Source: Pseudomonas pergaminensis
Lineage (GTDB): Bacteria > Pseudomonadota > Gammaproteobacteria > Pseudomonadales > Pseudomonadaceae
DNA: 64,000 bases
Direction: 5' to 3'
Assembly: GCF_024112395.2 (NCBI RefSeq)
Contig: NZ_CP078013.2
Location: 1,178,001-1,242,000 of the forward strand
A program made the position numbers and the translations under genes. Position 1 is the stretch's first letter. Every line of letters begins with the position of its first letter. Of the stretch, positions 1-8,446 are shown in pieces. Below the pieces are notes generated by a model. It was not told the DNA's origin. It made no database searches and was given only the letters and a program-made list of their open reading frames with translations.

Positions 1-149
1 ACAAGATCGATAACACCATGGCCTTCATGTTCGAGACCAGCCAAGTGCTGCGTCCGACCCAGTTCGCCCTGGACTGCCCGCAACTGCAACCGTCTTATGA
101 CGCGTGCTGGGCCTCGTTGCCCGCCACCTTCAACCCGAACCGGAGATAA
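1..149 (+). CDS. hmgA: Homogentisate 1,2-dioxygenase, C-terminal fragment
   Basis: The window opens inside a reading frame that ends with TAA at 147-149. The last 48 residues, with the stretch [18 protein letters not shown], match the conserved C-terminus of homogentisate 1,2-dioxygenase, the Fe(II) enzyme that opens the homogentisate ring to maleylacetoacetate in tyrosine and phenylalanine catabolism. The next gene starts 3 nt later and is fumarylacetoacetase, and maleylacetoacetate isomerase follows, which is the usual order of the pathway operon. Only the tail is visible, so the assignment rests on this tail and the context. Confidence 0.85.
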   Translation, partial: KIDNTMAFMFETSQVLRPTQFALDCPQLQPSYDACWASLPATFNPNRR

Positions 150-152
150 CCC

Positions 153-1439
153 ATGACGCAGCCGACACCTACCCGCAGCTGGGTGGCCTCCGCCAATGGT
201 CACAGCGATTTTCCCCTGCAAAACCTGCCGCTGGGCGTGTTCAGTATCAACGGCTCTGCACCGCGCGCTGGCGTGGCGATTGGCGACTCGATCCTGGACC
301 TGCACGCCGCCATCGATGAGTTCGACGGTGAAGCCCGTCGCGCCGTCGACGCGACAGCCGGTGGCCAGCTGAACGCCTTTTTCGAACTGGGTCGAGGCCC
401 GCGCGTGGCCCTGCGCGAGCGCCTGCTGGAACTGTTGACCGAAGGCAGCACACTGCAGACGCGTGAAGCGCAAGTGCTGCACCGCGCTGCTGATTGCCAG
501 ATGCACCTGCCGGCGCGGATCAATGACTACACCGACTTCTATGTCGGTATCGAACATGCGCAAAACGTCGGCAAATTGTTCCGCCCTGATAACCCTCTGC
601 TGCCGAACTACAAGTACGTGCCGATCGGTTATCACGGTCGTGCCTCGACCATCCGCACCTCGGGCACCGACGTGCGCCGCCCCAAGGGCCAGACCTTGCC
701 CGCCGGCCAGACCGAACCGACCTTCGGCCCATGCGCACGCCTGGACTACGAACTGGAGCTGGGCGTGTGGATCGGCCAGGGCAATGCGATGGGCGATTCG
801 ATTGCCATTGGCGACGCGGCGGAGCATATCGCCGGTTTCTGCCTGCTCAATGACTGGTCGGCGCGGGATATCCAGGCCTGGGAATACCAGCCGTTGGGGC
901 CGTTCCTGTCGAAGAGCTTCATCACCACCATTTCACCGTGGGTGGTGACGGCCGAGGCACTTGAGCCGTTCCGCGCAGCGCAACCGGCGCGGCCTGAGGG
1001 CGACCCGCAGCCGCTGTCATACTTGCTGGACAAACGTGACCAGGCCGCTGGCGCCCTGGACATCGAATTGGAAGTGCTGCTCACCACCGCCGCCATGCGC
1101 GAGCAGAACCTGCCGGCTCATCGCCTGGCCCTGAGCAACAGCCTGTATATGTACTGGACCGTCGCGCAATTGGTGGCCCACCACAGCGTCAACGGCTGCC
1201 AGTTGCAGGCCGGTGACCTGTTTGGTACGGGCACCTTGTCGGGCCCGCAAGCCGGTCAGTTCGGCAGCCTGTTGGAAATGACCGAGGGCGGTAAAAAGCC
1301 TGTCGAGTTACCGTCCGGCGAAGTGCGCAAGTTCCTCGAAGACGGCGACGAAATCATCCTGCGCGCCCGCTGCAGCCGCGAAGGGTTTGCGTCCATCGGC
1401 TTCGGCGAGTGCCGTGGCACCGTGGTCGCAGCGCGCTAG
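153..1439 (+). CDS. fahA: Fumarylacetoacetase
   Basis: Hydrolyses fumarylacetoacetate to fumarate and acetoacetate, the last step of homogentisate degradation, in the cytoplasm. The 428 residues match the family length. The N-terminal SH3-like domain covers about residues 15-118 and the FAH catalytic domain about 122-420. The metal-site pattern is present: D125 in INDYTDFY, E200 and E202 in LDYELELG, D235 in LLNDWSARD. H135 in VGIEHAQNVG is the catalytic His position. The ATG lies 3 nt after the hmgA stop, with GGAG (142-145) as its ribosome site inside the hmgA end, so the two are co-translated. Confidence 0.96.
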   Translation: MTQPTPTRSWVASANGHSDFPLQNLPLGVFSINGSAPRAGVAIGDSILDLHAAIDEFDGEARRAVDATAGGQLNAFFELGRGPRVALRERLLELLTEGSTLQTREAQVLHRAADCQMHLPARINDYTDFYVGIEHAQNVGKLFRPDNPLLPNYKYVPIGYHGRASTIRTSGTDVRRPKGQTLPAGQTEPTFGPCARLDYELELGVWIGQGNAMGDSIAIGDAAEHIAGFCLLNDWSARDIQAWEYQPLGPFLSKSFITTISPWVVTAEALEPFRAAQPARPEGDPQPLSYLLDKRDQAAGALDIELEVLLTTAAMREQNLPAHRLALSNSLYMYWTVAQLVAHHSVNGCQLQAGDLFGTGTLSGPQAGQFGSLLEMTEGGKKPVELPSGEVRKFLEDGDEIILRARCSREGFASIGFGECRGTVVAAR

Positions 1440-1451
1440 GAGGGCAGGGTG

Positions 1452-2087
1452 ATGGAGCTCTATACCTACTACCGTTCCACCGCGTCGTACCGGGTGCGCA
1501 TTGCCCTGGCGCTCAAGGGCCTGGATTTCTCCGCTGTGCCGGTCAACCTGTTGGTGCCGGCGGGCGGTGCGAATCGCCAGCCCGAGTACCTGGCGATCAA
1601 CCCGCAAGGCCGCGTGCCGGCCTTGCGCACCGATGAGGGTGAGTTGTTGATCCAGTCGCTGGCGATCATCGAGTACCTGGAGGAACGTTATCCACAGGTG
1701 CCGTTGCTCTCCAACGACCTGGTGGCCCGTGCGCATGCGCGTGCGGTGGCGGCGATCATCGGCTGCGATGTCCACCCGCTGCACAACTCCAGCACCCAGA
1801 ACCTGCTGCGCCAGTGGGGGCATGACGAGGCGCAACTGCTGGAGTGGATTGGCCATTGGATCAGCCAGGGGTTGGGGGCAGTGGAGCAGTTGATTGGCGA
1901 TCAGGGGTATTGCTTCGGCGATACGCCGGGGCTGGCTGATGCGTTCCTGATTCCGCAGTTGTATGCGGCTGAGCGCTTCAAGGTGTCGTTGGCGGCGTAC
2001 CCGCGTATTGGGCGGGTGGCGGCGTTGGCGGCGCAGCATCCGGCATTTATCCAGGCACATCCCGCCAACCAACCCGACACCCCATAG
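1452..2087 (+). CDS. maiA: Maleylacetoacetate isomerase (zeta-class GST)
   Basis: Converts maleylacetoacetate to fumarylacetoacetate using glutathione and completes the hmgA-fahA-maiA set. The protein has 211 residues, with a thioredoxin-fold N-terminal domain (about 1-82) and an all-helical C-terminal domain. The zeta signature reads STASYRVRIAL, so the Cys of the eukaryotic SSC motif is replaced by Ala. A strong AGGAGG (1438-1443) sits 8 nt before ATG 1452 and 5 nt before the GTG at 1449, which favours the ATG. The gene lies 9 nt after the fahA stop codon region in the same operon. Confidence 0.95.
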   Translation: MELYTYYRSTASYRVRIALALKGLDFSAVPVNLLVPAGGANRQPEYLAINPQGRVPALRTDEGELLIQSLAIIEYLEERYPQVPLLSNDLVARAHARAVAAIIGCDVHPLHNSSTQNLLRQWGHDEAQLLEWIGHWISQGLGAVEQLIGDQGYCFGDTPGLADAFLIPQLYAAERFKVSLAAYPRIGRVAALAAQHPAFIQAHPANQPDTP

Positions 2088-2137
2088 CCCGACAACGTTG
2101 TGCTTGACCCTAAAAATAAAAACAAAGGTACCTTGCG

Positions 2138-3508
2138 ATGCACAATCAGATTGCCAGCTTCCGCGCGGCACTCGACGCCCGTCCGGTGTCGCGCTATCAG
2201 TGGTTGATTCTCCTGTTGCTGGCGCTGTTGCTGGTGACCGATGGCTACGACGCGCAAGTGCTGGGCTATGTGGTGCCGGCGCTGGCCAAGGACTGGGGGC
2301 TGGAAAAAGCCGCGTTCGGTCCGGTGTTCAGCGCCAACCTGCTCGGGCTCACGCTGGGCTCGCTGCTGGTGACACCCTTGGCCGACCGCTTTGGCGTGCG
2401 GCGCATTCTGCTCGGCTGCGTGCTGATCTACGCCAGCCTCACGGTGCTGATGGTGTTCGCCAACTCGCTGACCACCTTGATGGCCGCCAGGTTTATCTGC
2501 GGTATAGGCATGGGGGGCGCCATGCCGAGTGCCATGGCGTTGATGTCGGAATACTCCCCACCACGCTTGCGCACCTTGATGGTGACCCTGGCGGCCTGTG
2601 GTTTCTCGTTTGGCGGGGCGGCGGGTGGGTTTGTGGCGGCGGGGTTTATCGAAGGCTTCGGGTGGCAGGCCGTGTTTCTGGCCGGTGGCGTGACGCCGCT
2701 GCTGTTGTTTCCGTTTCTGGTGTGGCTGCTGCCGGAGTCGCTACCGCGCTTGCTGCGTGATGCACCACCTTATGCGCGGCTGCAGAAAGTCACATCACGC
2801 ATGCTGCCGGACTGGCAACCGCCGCGGGCGAGCGAGGCGCAAACCCAGGAGGCGCAAGGCAGCAAACTGACCGTGGTGGAGTTGTTCCGCAACGGCTATG
2901 CACGCCCGACGTTGCTGATCTGGGCGACCTTCTTTGTCAGCCTGATCTTGCTGTACTTCATGATCAGCTGGTTGCCATCGTTGCTGCTGGAAAGTGGCTT
3001 GGCGCTGAAAGAAGCCAACCTGGTGACTTCGATGTTCCTGTTTGCCGGCACCCTGGGTGCCATCGGCATGGCCTGGTTCGCCGACCGCTTGAAAAGCAAA
3101 GTGCGATTGCTCTCCGGCGTGCTGGCAGCCGCTGCGGTGTGCACCATCCTGCTCGGCCTGAACCATGACAACCCGCGCTACCTGGTGGCCTGTGTGTTTG
3201 CGGCCGGGTTTTGCATCATCGGGGGCCAACTGACCCTCAATGCCTTTGCCAGCAATTTCTACCCGGCGCACGTGCGCGCCACGGGTACGGGCTGGGCGTT
3301 GGGCGTGGGTCGGTTTGGCTCAATCCTGGGACCACTGTTTGGCAGCATGCTGCTGGCGATGCATATCCCGGTGGAGCAGATTTTCTTTTTCTGCGCGATT
3401 CCGGCGGTGATGGCGGCGTTGTTGATTATCCAAGTGCGTTCGCCCGGGGTTGAGGCGCCGAAGAGCCCGCTGCCCGGCGATGTGCTCAGGGTGCCGGCGA
3501 AGGACTGA
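2138..3508 (+). CDS. MFS transporter, aromatic acid:H+ symporter family
   Basis: A 456-residue inner-membrane protein with about 12 hydrophobic segments and a central hydrophilic loop (about residues 205-250). The early motif TDGYDAQVLGYVVPAL fits the AAHS family (PcaK, MhpT), whose first helix carries a conserved DGYD. The loop between helices 2 and 3 has LADRFGVRR, the MFS signature. It follows maiA by 50 nt on the same strand, so it probably imports an aromatic precursor of homogentisate such as a hydroxyphenylacetate-type acid. The substrate is inferred from position only. Confidence 0.85.
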   Translation: MHNQIASFRAALDARPVSRYQWLILLLLALLLVTDGYDAQVLGYVVPALAKDWGLEKAAFGPVFSANLLGLTLGSLLVTPLADRFGVRRILLGCVLIYASLTVLMVFANSLTTLMAARFICGIGMGGAMPSAMALMSEYSPPRLRTLMVTLAACGFSFGGAAGGFVAAGFIEGFGWQAVFLAGGVTPLLLFPFLVWLLPESLPRLLRDAPPYARLQKVTSRMLPDWQPPRASEAQTQEAQGSKLTVVELFRNGYARPTLLIWATFFVSLILLYFMISWLPSLLLESGLALKEANLVTSMFLFAGTLGAIGMAWFADRLKSKVRLLSGVLAAAAVCTILLGLNHDNPRYLVACVFAAGFCIIGGQLTLNAFASNFYPAHVRATGTGWALGVGRFGSILGPLFGSMLLAMHIPVEQIFFFCAIPAVMAALLIIQVRSPGVEAPKSPLPGDVLRVPAKD

Positions 3509-3532
3509 TTCATCGCAGGAATAATGGTTTGC

Positions 3533-4336
3533 TCAATGCACCACTGTATTGGGCGGCAGATGCCCCAGCCGCTCGGTCAGGCGCAGGCGCTGGATCGGGT
3601 CTTCGCTGAGCATCAGCGCGTGTTCCAGGTCATAACGCTCGGCGTTGGGGCAGTCCAGCCGCTGGTACAGGCTGGCCCGCGCCAGGTAATCGGCGGCGCT
3701 GGCATTGCCCAGCTCCAGCACGCGCTCGGCGTCGACCAGGGCCGCGAGCGGCACATCGTTGGAAAGATGCAATTGGCGCAGGTTGCGTGACAGCCGTTGC
3801 AGGATCGAGCGCGGGTCGGCGGTGTGCAGGTGGTCGGCCTGCAATTTGAGGTTAGGGCCGTACTGGCGTTGCAGCAGGTCGCGGCAGTCATTGGGGTACA
3901 GGCGCCGGCCGCCGCACGGGTCGAGCAGGTGGTCGGCGCCGGGCACGCGCAGCAGGAAGTGGCCGGGGAAGTTCACGCCAACCAAGGGAATATCCAGGCG
4001 ACGCGCCAGCTCAAGGGCGATCAGCCCCATCGCCAAGGGTTGCCCGCGCTTGCGCTGCAACACCTTGTCCAGCAGGGCAGCAGCAGGACGCAGCGGGGTG
4101 AATTCGTCCTGCGCAAACCCCAGGTCATTCATACGCCGCAACAGCGGCTGGCCCAGCTCATCGGCAGGCAGCAGGGGCATGCCTTGGCTCACCTGCTGTT
4201 GCAGCAACGCCAACTCCTGCAGGATCACCAGCGGCTGCACCGCCGGGTCGTGCTCGGCGGCTATCCACAGCGCGGCTTCAAACAGCGCAGGGGGCGAGCG
4301 TTCCAGGCAGGCAAAAAAGGCTTTGCGGGGATTCAT
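3533..4336 (-). CDS. SirB1-family transglutaminase-like/TPR protein
   Basis: A 267-residue soluble protein of the SirB1 family. An N-terminal helical region is followed by a transglutaminase-like core (about 85-165; LQRKRGQPLAMGLIALELAR, then GVNFPGHFLLR and DPCGGRRLYP) and a C-terminal tetratricopeptide-like helical region (about 185-260). Family members are often encoded near prmC/hemK in other proteobacteria and have no settled function. Here the gene stands alone, converging on the MFS gene with a 24-nt gap. No Cys nucleophile of a true transglutaminase is evident, so enzymatic activity is doubtful. Confidence 0.8.
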   Translation of the reverse strand: MNPRKAFFACLERSPPALFEAALWIAAEHDPAVQPLVILQELALLQQQVSQGMPLLPADELGQPLLRRMNDLGFAQDEFTPLRPAAALLDKVLQRKRGQPLAMGLIALELARRLDIPLVGVNFPGHFLLRVPGADHLLDPCGGRRLYPNDCRDLLQRQYGPNLKLQADHLHTADPRSILQRLSRNLRQLHLSNDVPLAALVDAERVLELGNASAADYLARASLYQRLDCPNAERYDLEHALMLSEDPIQRLRLTERLGHLPPNTVVH

Positions 4337-4523
4337 TGCATTCTCCGGCGGATGCCCCCGTTTTAGCCTTGCTGGGAATTTTCGTCCAGTGGCTTAGGAA
4401 ATATCCTGCGTGCTTATGTCGCAAGCCCTCCTAAAACGGCCGTCTTATTCCAGCGTGGTCCGGCAGTTTTTCACCGCAAGCCTATACTTGGCCCACTACC
4501 AGAAGTGATTCGGGAGCTTGACG

Positions 4524-5543
4524 ATGTTTGCTCTCATGCACAGCACCCGCCTTGAATCGCTGCACCTGAGCGTCGACCCGGTCACCGGGCTGAAGGCGGT
4601 CATCGCCATCCATAACAGCCGCCTGGGCCCCGCGCTCGGCGGCTGTCGCTATCTCTCCTACCCCGACGACGAAAGCGCCGTGGCCGATGCCGCGCGCCTG
4701 GCCCAAGGCATGAGCTACAAGGCCGCGTTGGCAGGCTTGCCGGTGGGCGGTGGCACCGCCGTGATCCTGCGGCCGGCCCATGTGGAAAACCGCGCGGCGC
4801 TGTTCGAGGCCTTTGGCCGTTGCGTCGAGCAACTCGACGGTCGCTACATCACCGCCACCGACAGCGGCACCTCGGTGGCCGACATGGACTGCATCGCCCA
4901 GCACACCCGCTTTGTCACCAGCACCACCGCCGCCGGCGACCCGTCTCCACATGCCGCCATGGGCGTATTCGCCGGTATCCGCACCACGGCCATGGCACGC
5001 CTGGGCAGCGATAACCTCGAAGGCCTGCGGGTGGCGATCCAGGGCCTGGGCAATGTCGGTTATGCCTTGGCCGAACAACTGCACGCCGCCGGGGCCGAAC
5101 TGCTGGTCAGCGACATCGACCACGGCAAGGTGCAACTGGCCATGGAACAACTGGGCGCCCATCCCATCGCCAATGACGCCTTGCTCAGTACCCCCTGCGA
5201 CATCCTCGCGCCCTGCGGCCTCGGCGCCGTACTCAACCGCCAGAGCGTCGGCCAACTGCGCTGTGCCGCCGTCGCCGGTTCCGCCAGCGCGCAATTGACC
5301 AACCTGCAAGTGGCCGACCAACTGGAAGGGCGCGGCATCCTCTACGCCCCGGACTATGTGATCAACTCCGGCGGGCTGATCTACGTCGCACTCCAGCACA
5401 GCGGGGCGGATCTGCCGACCATCACTGCGCACCTGTCCAACATCGGCAAACGCCTCACGGAAATCTTTGCCCACGCCCAGGCAGAAAAACGCTCACCCGC
5501 GCGGGTGGCGGATGAGCTGGCGGAGCGATTGCTGTACCGCTGA
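4524..5543 (+). CDS. Glu/Leu/Phe/Val dehydrogenase family protein lacking the second active-site lysine
   Basis: A 339-residue leucine/valine-dehydrogenase-like protein. The N-terminal substrate domain has GPALGGCRY and MSYKAALAGL. A Rossmann domain follows (GLRVAIQGLGNVGYALAEQL), and the C-terminal part has APDYVINSGGLIYVAL. Family enzymes carry two lysines 12 residues apart: the first is here (K66), but the GGGK lysine is Thr (T78, codon ACC at 4755-4757). In characterised leucine dehydrogenases that second lysine is the catalytic one, so deaminating activity is doubtful. ATG 4524 is preferred over upstream TTG 4518 because GGGAGC (4512-4517) sits at the right distance. Nothing nearby hints at an operon. 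Confidence 0.85.
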   Translation: MFALMHSTRLESLHLSVDPVTGLKAVIAIHNSRLGPALGGCRYLSYPDDESAVADAARLAQGMSYKAALAGLPVGGGTAVILRPAHVENRAALFEAFGRCVEQLDGRYITATDSGTSVADMDCIAQHTRFVTSTTAAGDPSPHAAMGVFAGIRTTAMARLGSDNLEGLRVAIQGLGNVGYALAEQLHAAGAELLVSDIDHGKVQLAMEQLGAHPIANDALLSTPCDILAPCGLGAVLNRQSVGQLRCAAVAGSASAQLTNLQVADQLEGRGILYAPDYVINSGGLIYVALQHSGADLPTITAHLSNIGKRLTEIFAHAQAEKRSPARVADELAERLLYR

Positions 5544-5549
5544 CGCAAG

Positions 5550-6857
5550 TCAGAGCGAATACTTTTCGCGCACAAGTGGGCCGACACCCAGGCGATCAAG
5601 AATGTGCATCGGGCACAGGATCGTGACGCGGACAGTGCCCGGCAACCGGCTTATTTCAATCGAGCCGTTAAGCGTTGCACGGTTGCGTACCTCATCCATA
5701 GAAAGGCCGGTGACCGCAGCCGCGCGTTCCAAGCCGTTTTCCGTCGCAAGGTTGAGGTCGGCTCCGCTGCCGATAAAGGTAATGGGCCCATTGTCTTCGA
5801 TTTCGACCTGCCCCCAGCGCTCGCCCAGTGCCTTGACTTGCAGCCGTTGCTCGGCGGTCATGGGGCGTGCCATGGGCGGCAGATCGTCAAGGTTTTGCAG
5901 CAGGATCGGGCCGTCGAGGGTCAACCCCTTGATCACGTGGGCGGTGAGTTCGGTTTCCCCCGACACATCGGTGGCATGCCCGGCAATTTCACCATTGCCT
6001 TGCTGGGCATGCATATCTCCCATGTACACACCGGCGCCGGGGACTCTTACCGGACAAATCAGGACGCAACCTTCGCGTACCGAGTTGGTGTCCATGTGCC
6101 CGTCGGTTTTTGCCGCATGCAGTTGTTCGTGTGTCATGCCGTAGCGGTGAGGGGCGCCGACCAGGTATTGCCCGAAGTCGGCGCAGTTGTGGGAATCCGG
6201 CAAATCCCGTGAAGGCGTAGTACCGATATTGCCCAGGAACGGCCGCATATGAGCCGCAAGGCCAGGGATGTCGGCGCGGGCCAGGGACAGAATGGAGTGC
6301 TGGGCGGACAGTTCCGGCAACGCCGCCATCTGCGGTGCCTGGCCGGCAAGGCGGTCGGCCACGGCCTGGTTCACGGTCAGGCTCACTTGGTGCTCGGCAT
6401 CGAATACGATGACGTAGCCATGGCTGAAACGAAACGCGCTGACCTCTGCATCGCAGGCATTGCAGCGGATAGCCTCTGCGCCGATTCCTTCGACATGGCT
6501 GGCGGGATGCTCTTGCCCGCAATTGGAGCAGAATTTGGCGACAAAGGGGTCGCCGTGATAGCGCCCTTCAACAAAGCGCATGACGCCTGAGGAGGTGGCG
6601 TGGGACGTCACGCGCATGCGTATGATCTTTAGGGCCACAGCGTCACCGACTTCGGCACCGGCGATGAATACGGGTTGAGTCACCTCATGGCCCCCCTCAA
6701 ACGCGGGCGTGATCATCGGGCCCCAGCAACCCGGCGGGGTTCCTGTGATGAGCGTGCCGCCGTCAGCGAGCGGGCCGAGCATTTTCTGGCTGGGGCCGAT
6801 GAGCCCGTTGGTGTAGGTGTTGACGATCAGGCGATCAACCGGTGCTGGGTTGTGCAT
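5550..6857 (-). CDS. Acetamidase/formamidase family protein with a Cys4 insert
   Basis: A 435-residue FmdA/AmdA-family amidohydrolase, expected to release ammonia from formamide or short amides in the cytoplasm. Family landmarks are TGTPPGCWGPMITP near residue 40, GQYLVGAPHRYGMTHEQLHAA, and GAGVYMGDMHAQQGNGEIAGH, which holds the expected metal/active-site His and Asp residues. An insert around residues 108-137 carries C110-x2-C113 and C132-x2-C135, the spacing of a zinc ribbon. It converges on the amino-acid dehydrogenase homologue with a 6-nt gap and is divergent from the hydrolase at 7111. Confidence 0.85.
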   Translation of the reverse strand: MHNPAPVDRLIVNTYTNGLIGPSQKMLGPLADGGTLITGTPPGCWGPMITPAFEGGHEVTQPVFIAGAEVGDAVALKIIRMRVTSHATSSGVMRFVEGRYHGDPFVAKFCSNCGQEHPASHVEGIGAEAIRCNACDAEVSAFRFSHGYVIVFDAEHQVSLTVNQAVADRLAGQAPQMAALPELSAQHSILSLARADIPGLAAHMRPFLGNIGTTPSRDLPDSHNCADFGQYLVGAPHRYGMTHEQLHAAKTDGHMDTNSVREGCVLICPVRVPGAGVYMGDMHAQQGNGEIAGHATDVSGETELTAHVIKGLTLDGPILLQNLDDLPPMARPMTAEQRLQVKALGERWGQVEIEDNGPITFIGSGADLNLATENGLERAAAVTGLSMDEVRNRATLNGSIEISRLPGTVRVTILCPMHILDRLGVGPLVREKYSL

Positions 6858-7110
6858 TTTTTATTCTCCGGGTCCTATTTGATTGAACCTTCACCTTTGG
6901 TCGGGGCATGTTGATCATGGAAGGTTCAGGCAGGCCCAGTAGACAAGTGTTTTGTATCCCGAATATGTCGCGCGGGGGCGCTAATACACAGTGGTACATA
7001 ACGACGGGAGAGGAAGGTTTATAACCGTAAAAATCCTGGTAGGGTTCTGAGGGCGGGCGCTTTGAGGTGCTTGCCAGCTATTGTTTTCCTACTTGCCGCG
7101 GAGAGTTTTC

Positions 7111-7824
7111 ATGTCCAATCAAGCAACAGCGCAGTCCGTAACGTTCAAGCGTCCAGACGGTGCCGAGGTCAATGGCTACCTGGCCAGCCCTGCTGTACTG
7201 GACGGGGCGCCGGCCATCGTATTGATTCAGGAGTGGTGGGGGCTTAACGAGCAGATCAAGGGCGTGGCCATTCGCCTGGCCGAGTGCGGTTACCGGGTAT
7301 TGGTACCGGACCTTTATCGCGGCGCTTCCACAGTGGAAGAGGAAGAAGCCCACCACCTGATGGATAGCCTGGATTTCAGTGATGCGGTGTCCCAGGACAT
7401 AAAAGGCGCGGTGCGCTACCTGCAGGCCGACTCGAGGAAAGTCGGCGTGACTGGCTACTGCATGGGCGGGGCATTGACGCTGTTGGCGCTCAATGCCATT
7501 CCGGAACTGGCCGCGGGTGTGGTCTGGTATGGCTTCCCGCCGCTTGAATACCTGGATGCGGCAAAAATCAAAGCACCGCTGATTGGCCATTGGGGCACGC
7601 AGGATGCTTTTTTCAACATCGAAACCGTCGCCGAGCTGGAATCAACGCTGCATGCGGCAGGCGTAGACGCCACGTTTTACCGCTACCTGGCGCGTCATGC
7701 CTTTGCCAACGAGACGGCGATCGGCCATGGCCGCATACCCGACACGCAATACGATGCCGCATGGTCGCAACTGGCGTGGGACCGCACGTTGACCTTCTTC
7801 GGCAAAACCTTGTGGCAGGCATAA
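7111..7824 (+). CDS. Dienelactone hydrolase family protein
   Basis: A 237-residue alpha/beta hydrolase of the dienelactone hydrolase family. The catalytic triad is visible: C117 in the nucleophile elbow GYCMGG, an Asp in GTQDAFF and a His in LARHAFAN. Family members hydrolyse dienelactones or other lactones and esters; the real substrate cannot be read here. ATG 7111 is chosen over in-frame TTG 7081 because GGAG (7100-7103) precedes it and MSNQ- is a normal start. The gene is divergent from the formamidase-like gene across about 250 nt in which no clear operator was seen. Confidence 0.88.
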   Translation: MSNQATAQSVTFKRPDGAEVNGYLASPAVLDGAPAIVLIQEWWGLNEQIKGVAIRLAECGYRVLVPDLYRGASTVEEEEAHHLMDSLDFSDAVSQDIKGAVRYLQADSRKVGVTGYCMGGALTLLALNAIPELAAGVVWYGFPPLEYLDAAKIKAPLIGHWGTQDAFFNIETVAELESTLHAAGVDATFYRYLARHAFANETAIGHGRIPDTQYDAAWSQLAWDRTLTFFGKTLWQA

Positions 7825-7913
7825 GGTGTAAATAGCTTTCGGTAAAGCGATGAGTAGCCCGGCTGCCTGAACCTGATGATTCAACGCGAATCAACGGAGG
7901 CGGGCCGGCCTCC

Positions 7914-8174
7914 TTACTCTGCCTCTGGCTGCCCGATCTCAGCCAGGGCGCTGGCGTTGTTCTTGAACGCTGCTGCAAAGGCGGCGCGGTTCTTGGCCAT
8001 GAAAATACCGGCGTCTTCTGCCTGCTTTTCAGTCAAGCCTTCCACGTTTTTCAACAGGACATCCATCAGAGACTCTGCCAGCTCAAGCATCTGGTCGTGT
8101 GCGTCGGCTAGTTTGCGATCCACGAATGTAGTCTCCAAGTCGCGGGTACTGCGATACAGGGTTTCAACAGCCAT
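7914..8174 (-). CDS. yebG: YebG family SOS-induced protein
   Basis: An 86-residue acidic helical protein. The opening MAVETLYRSTRD, then RKLADAHDQMLELAESL and LTEKQAEDAGIFMAKNR, follow the pattern of Escherichia coli YebG (MAVEVKY..., KEADAYDKMLDTADLL, EREAL..WLAEQ). YebG is a small DNA-damage-inducible protein of the LexA regulon whose molecular role is not established. The identification is strengthened by a near-consensus LexA box 67 nt upstream of the start codon. The gene stands alone, convergent with the dienelactone hydrolase gene. A GGAGGC/GCCTCC hairpin (7896-7913) lies just beyond its stop codon. Confidence 0.85.
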   Translation of the reverse strand: MAVETLYRSTRDLETTFVDRKLADAHDQMLELAESLMDVLLKNVEGLTEKQAEDAGIFMAKNRAAFAAAFKNNASALAEIGQPEAE

Positions 8175-8241
8175 TTTTTGGCCTCGTCATCAGGGTGCAG
8201 TAGTGAAGGGGAGTAGCCCTTGCTTCGGGTGTTGCTGAGTG

Positions 8242-8257
8242 CTGTTTATATATACAG
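8242..8257 (-). promoter_or_regulatory. LexA (SOS) box upstream of yebG
   Basis: The 16-mer CTGTTTATATATACAG is a perfect CTG-N10-CAG site. With two flanking bases on each side it matches 18 of 20 positions of the E. coli consensus TACTGTATATATATACAGTA. It lies 67 nt upstream of the yebG ATG and about 190 nt upstream of the divergent psiE. LexA repression of yebG is therefore expected, with release on DNA damage. Confidence 0.85.
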
Positions 8258-8446
8258 TAAAAAGGTTAAGCGAAACCACAGCGTTTGGGTAGCAGTTTTT
8301 TAATGTAGCCCGTAAATACAGCTCAGGCGTGCCTCATGTCACGCCGCCATCATCTTATACCTGCCTCTGGCCTTTTTTCTGCATGCAGAACAACCGTCAC
8401 GTCCAACCCGCATTATCCGGTCGAGTCGACCTAAGGAAGCATCATC

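Noticed and set aside
6858..7110. Sigma-54 promoter between the formamidase-like and dienelactone hydrolase genes
   Set aside because: Several GG...GC pairs exist, but none has the TGGCAC-N5-TTGC pattern.
8320..8446. Pho box upstream of psiE
   Set aside because: TCATGTCAC and nearby CATCAT look vaguely like half-sites, but no two 7-bp CTGTCAT-like repeats at 11-nt spacing were found.
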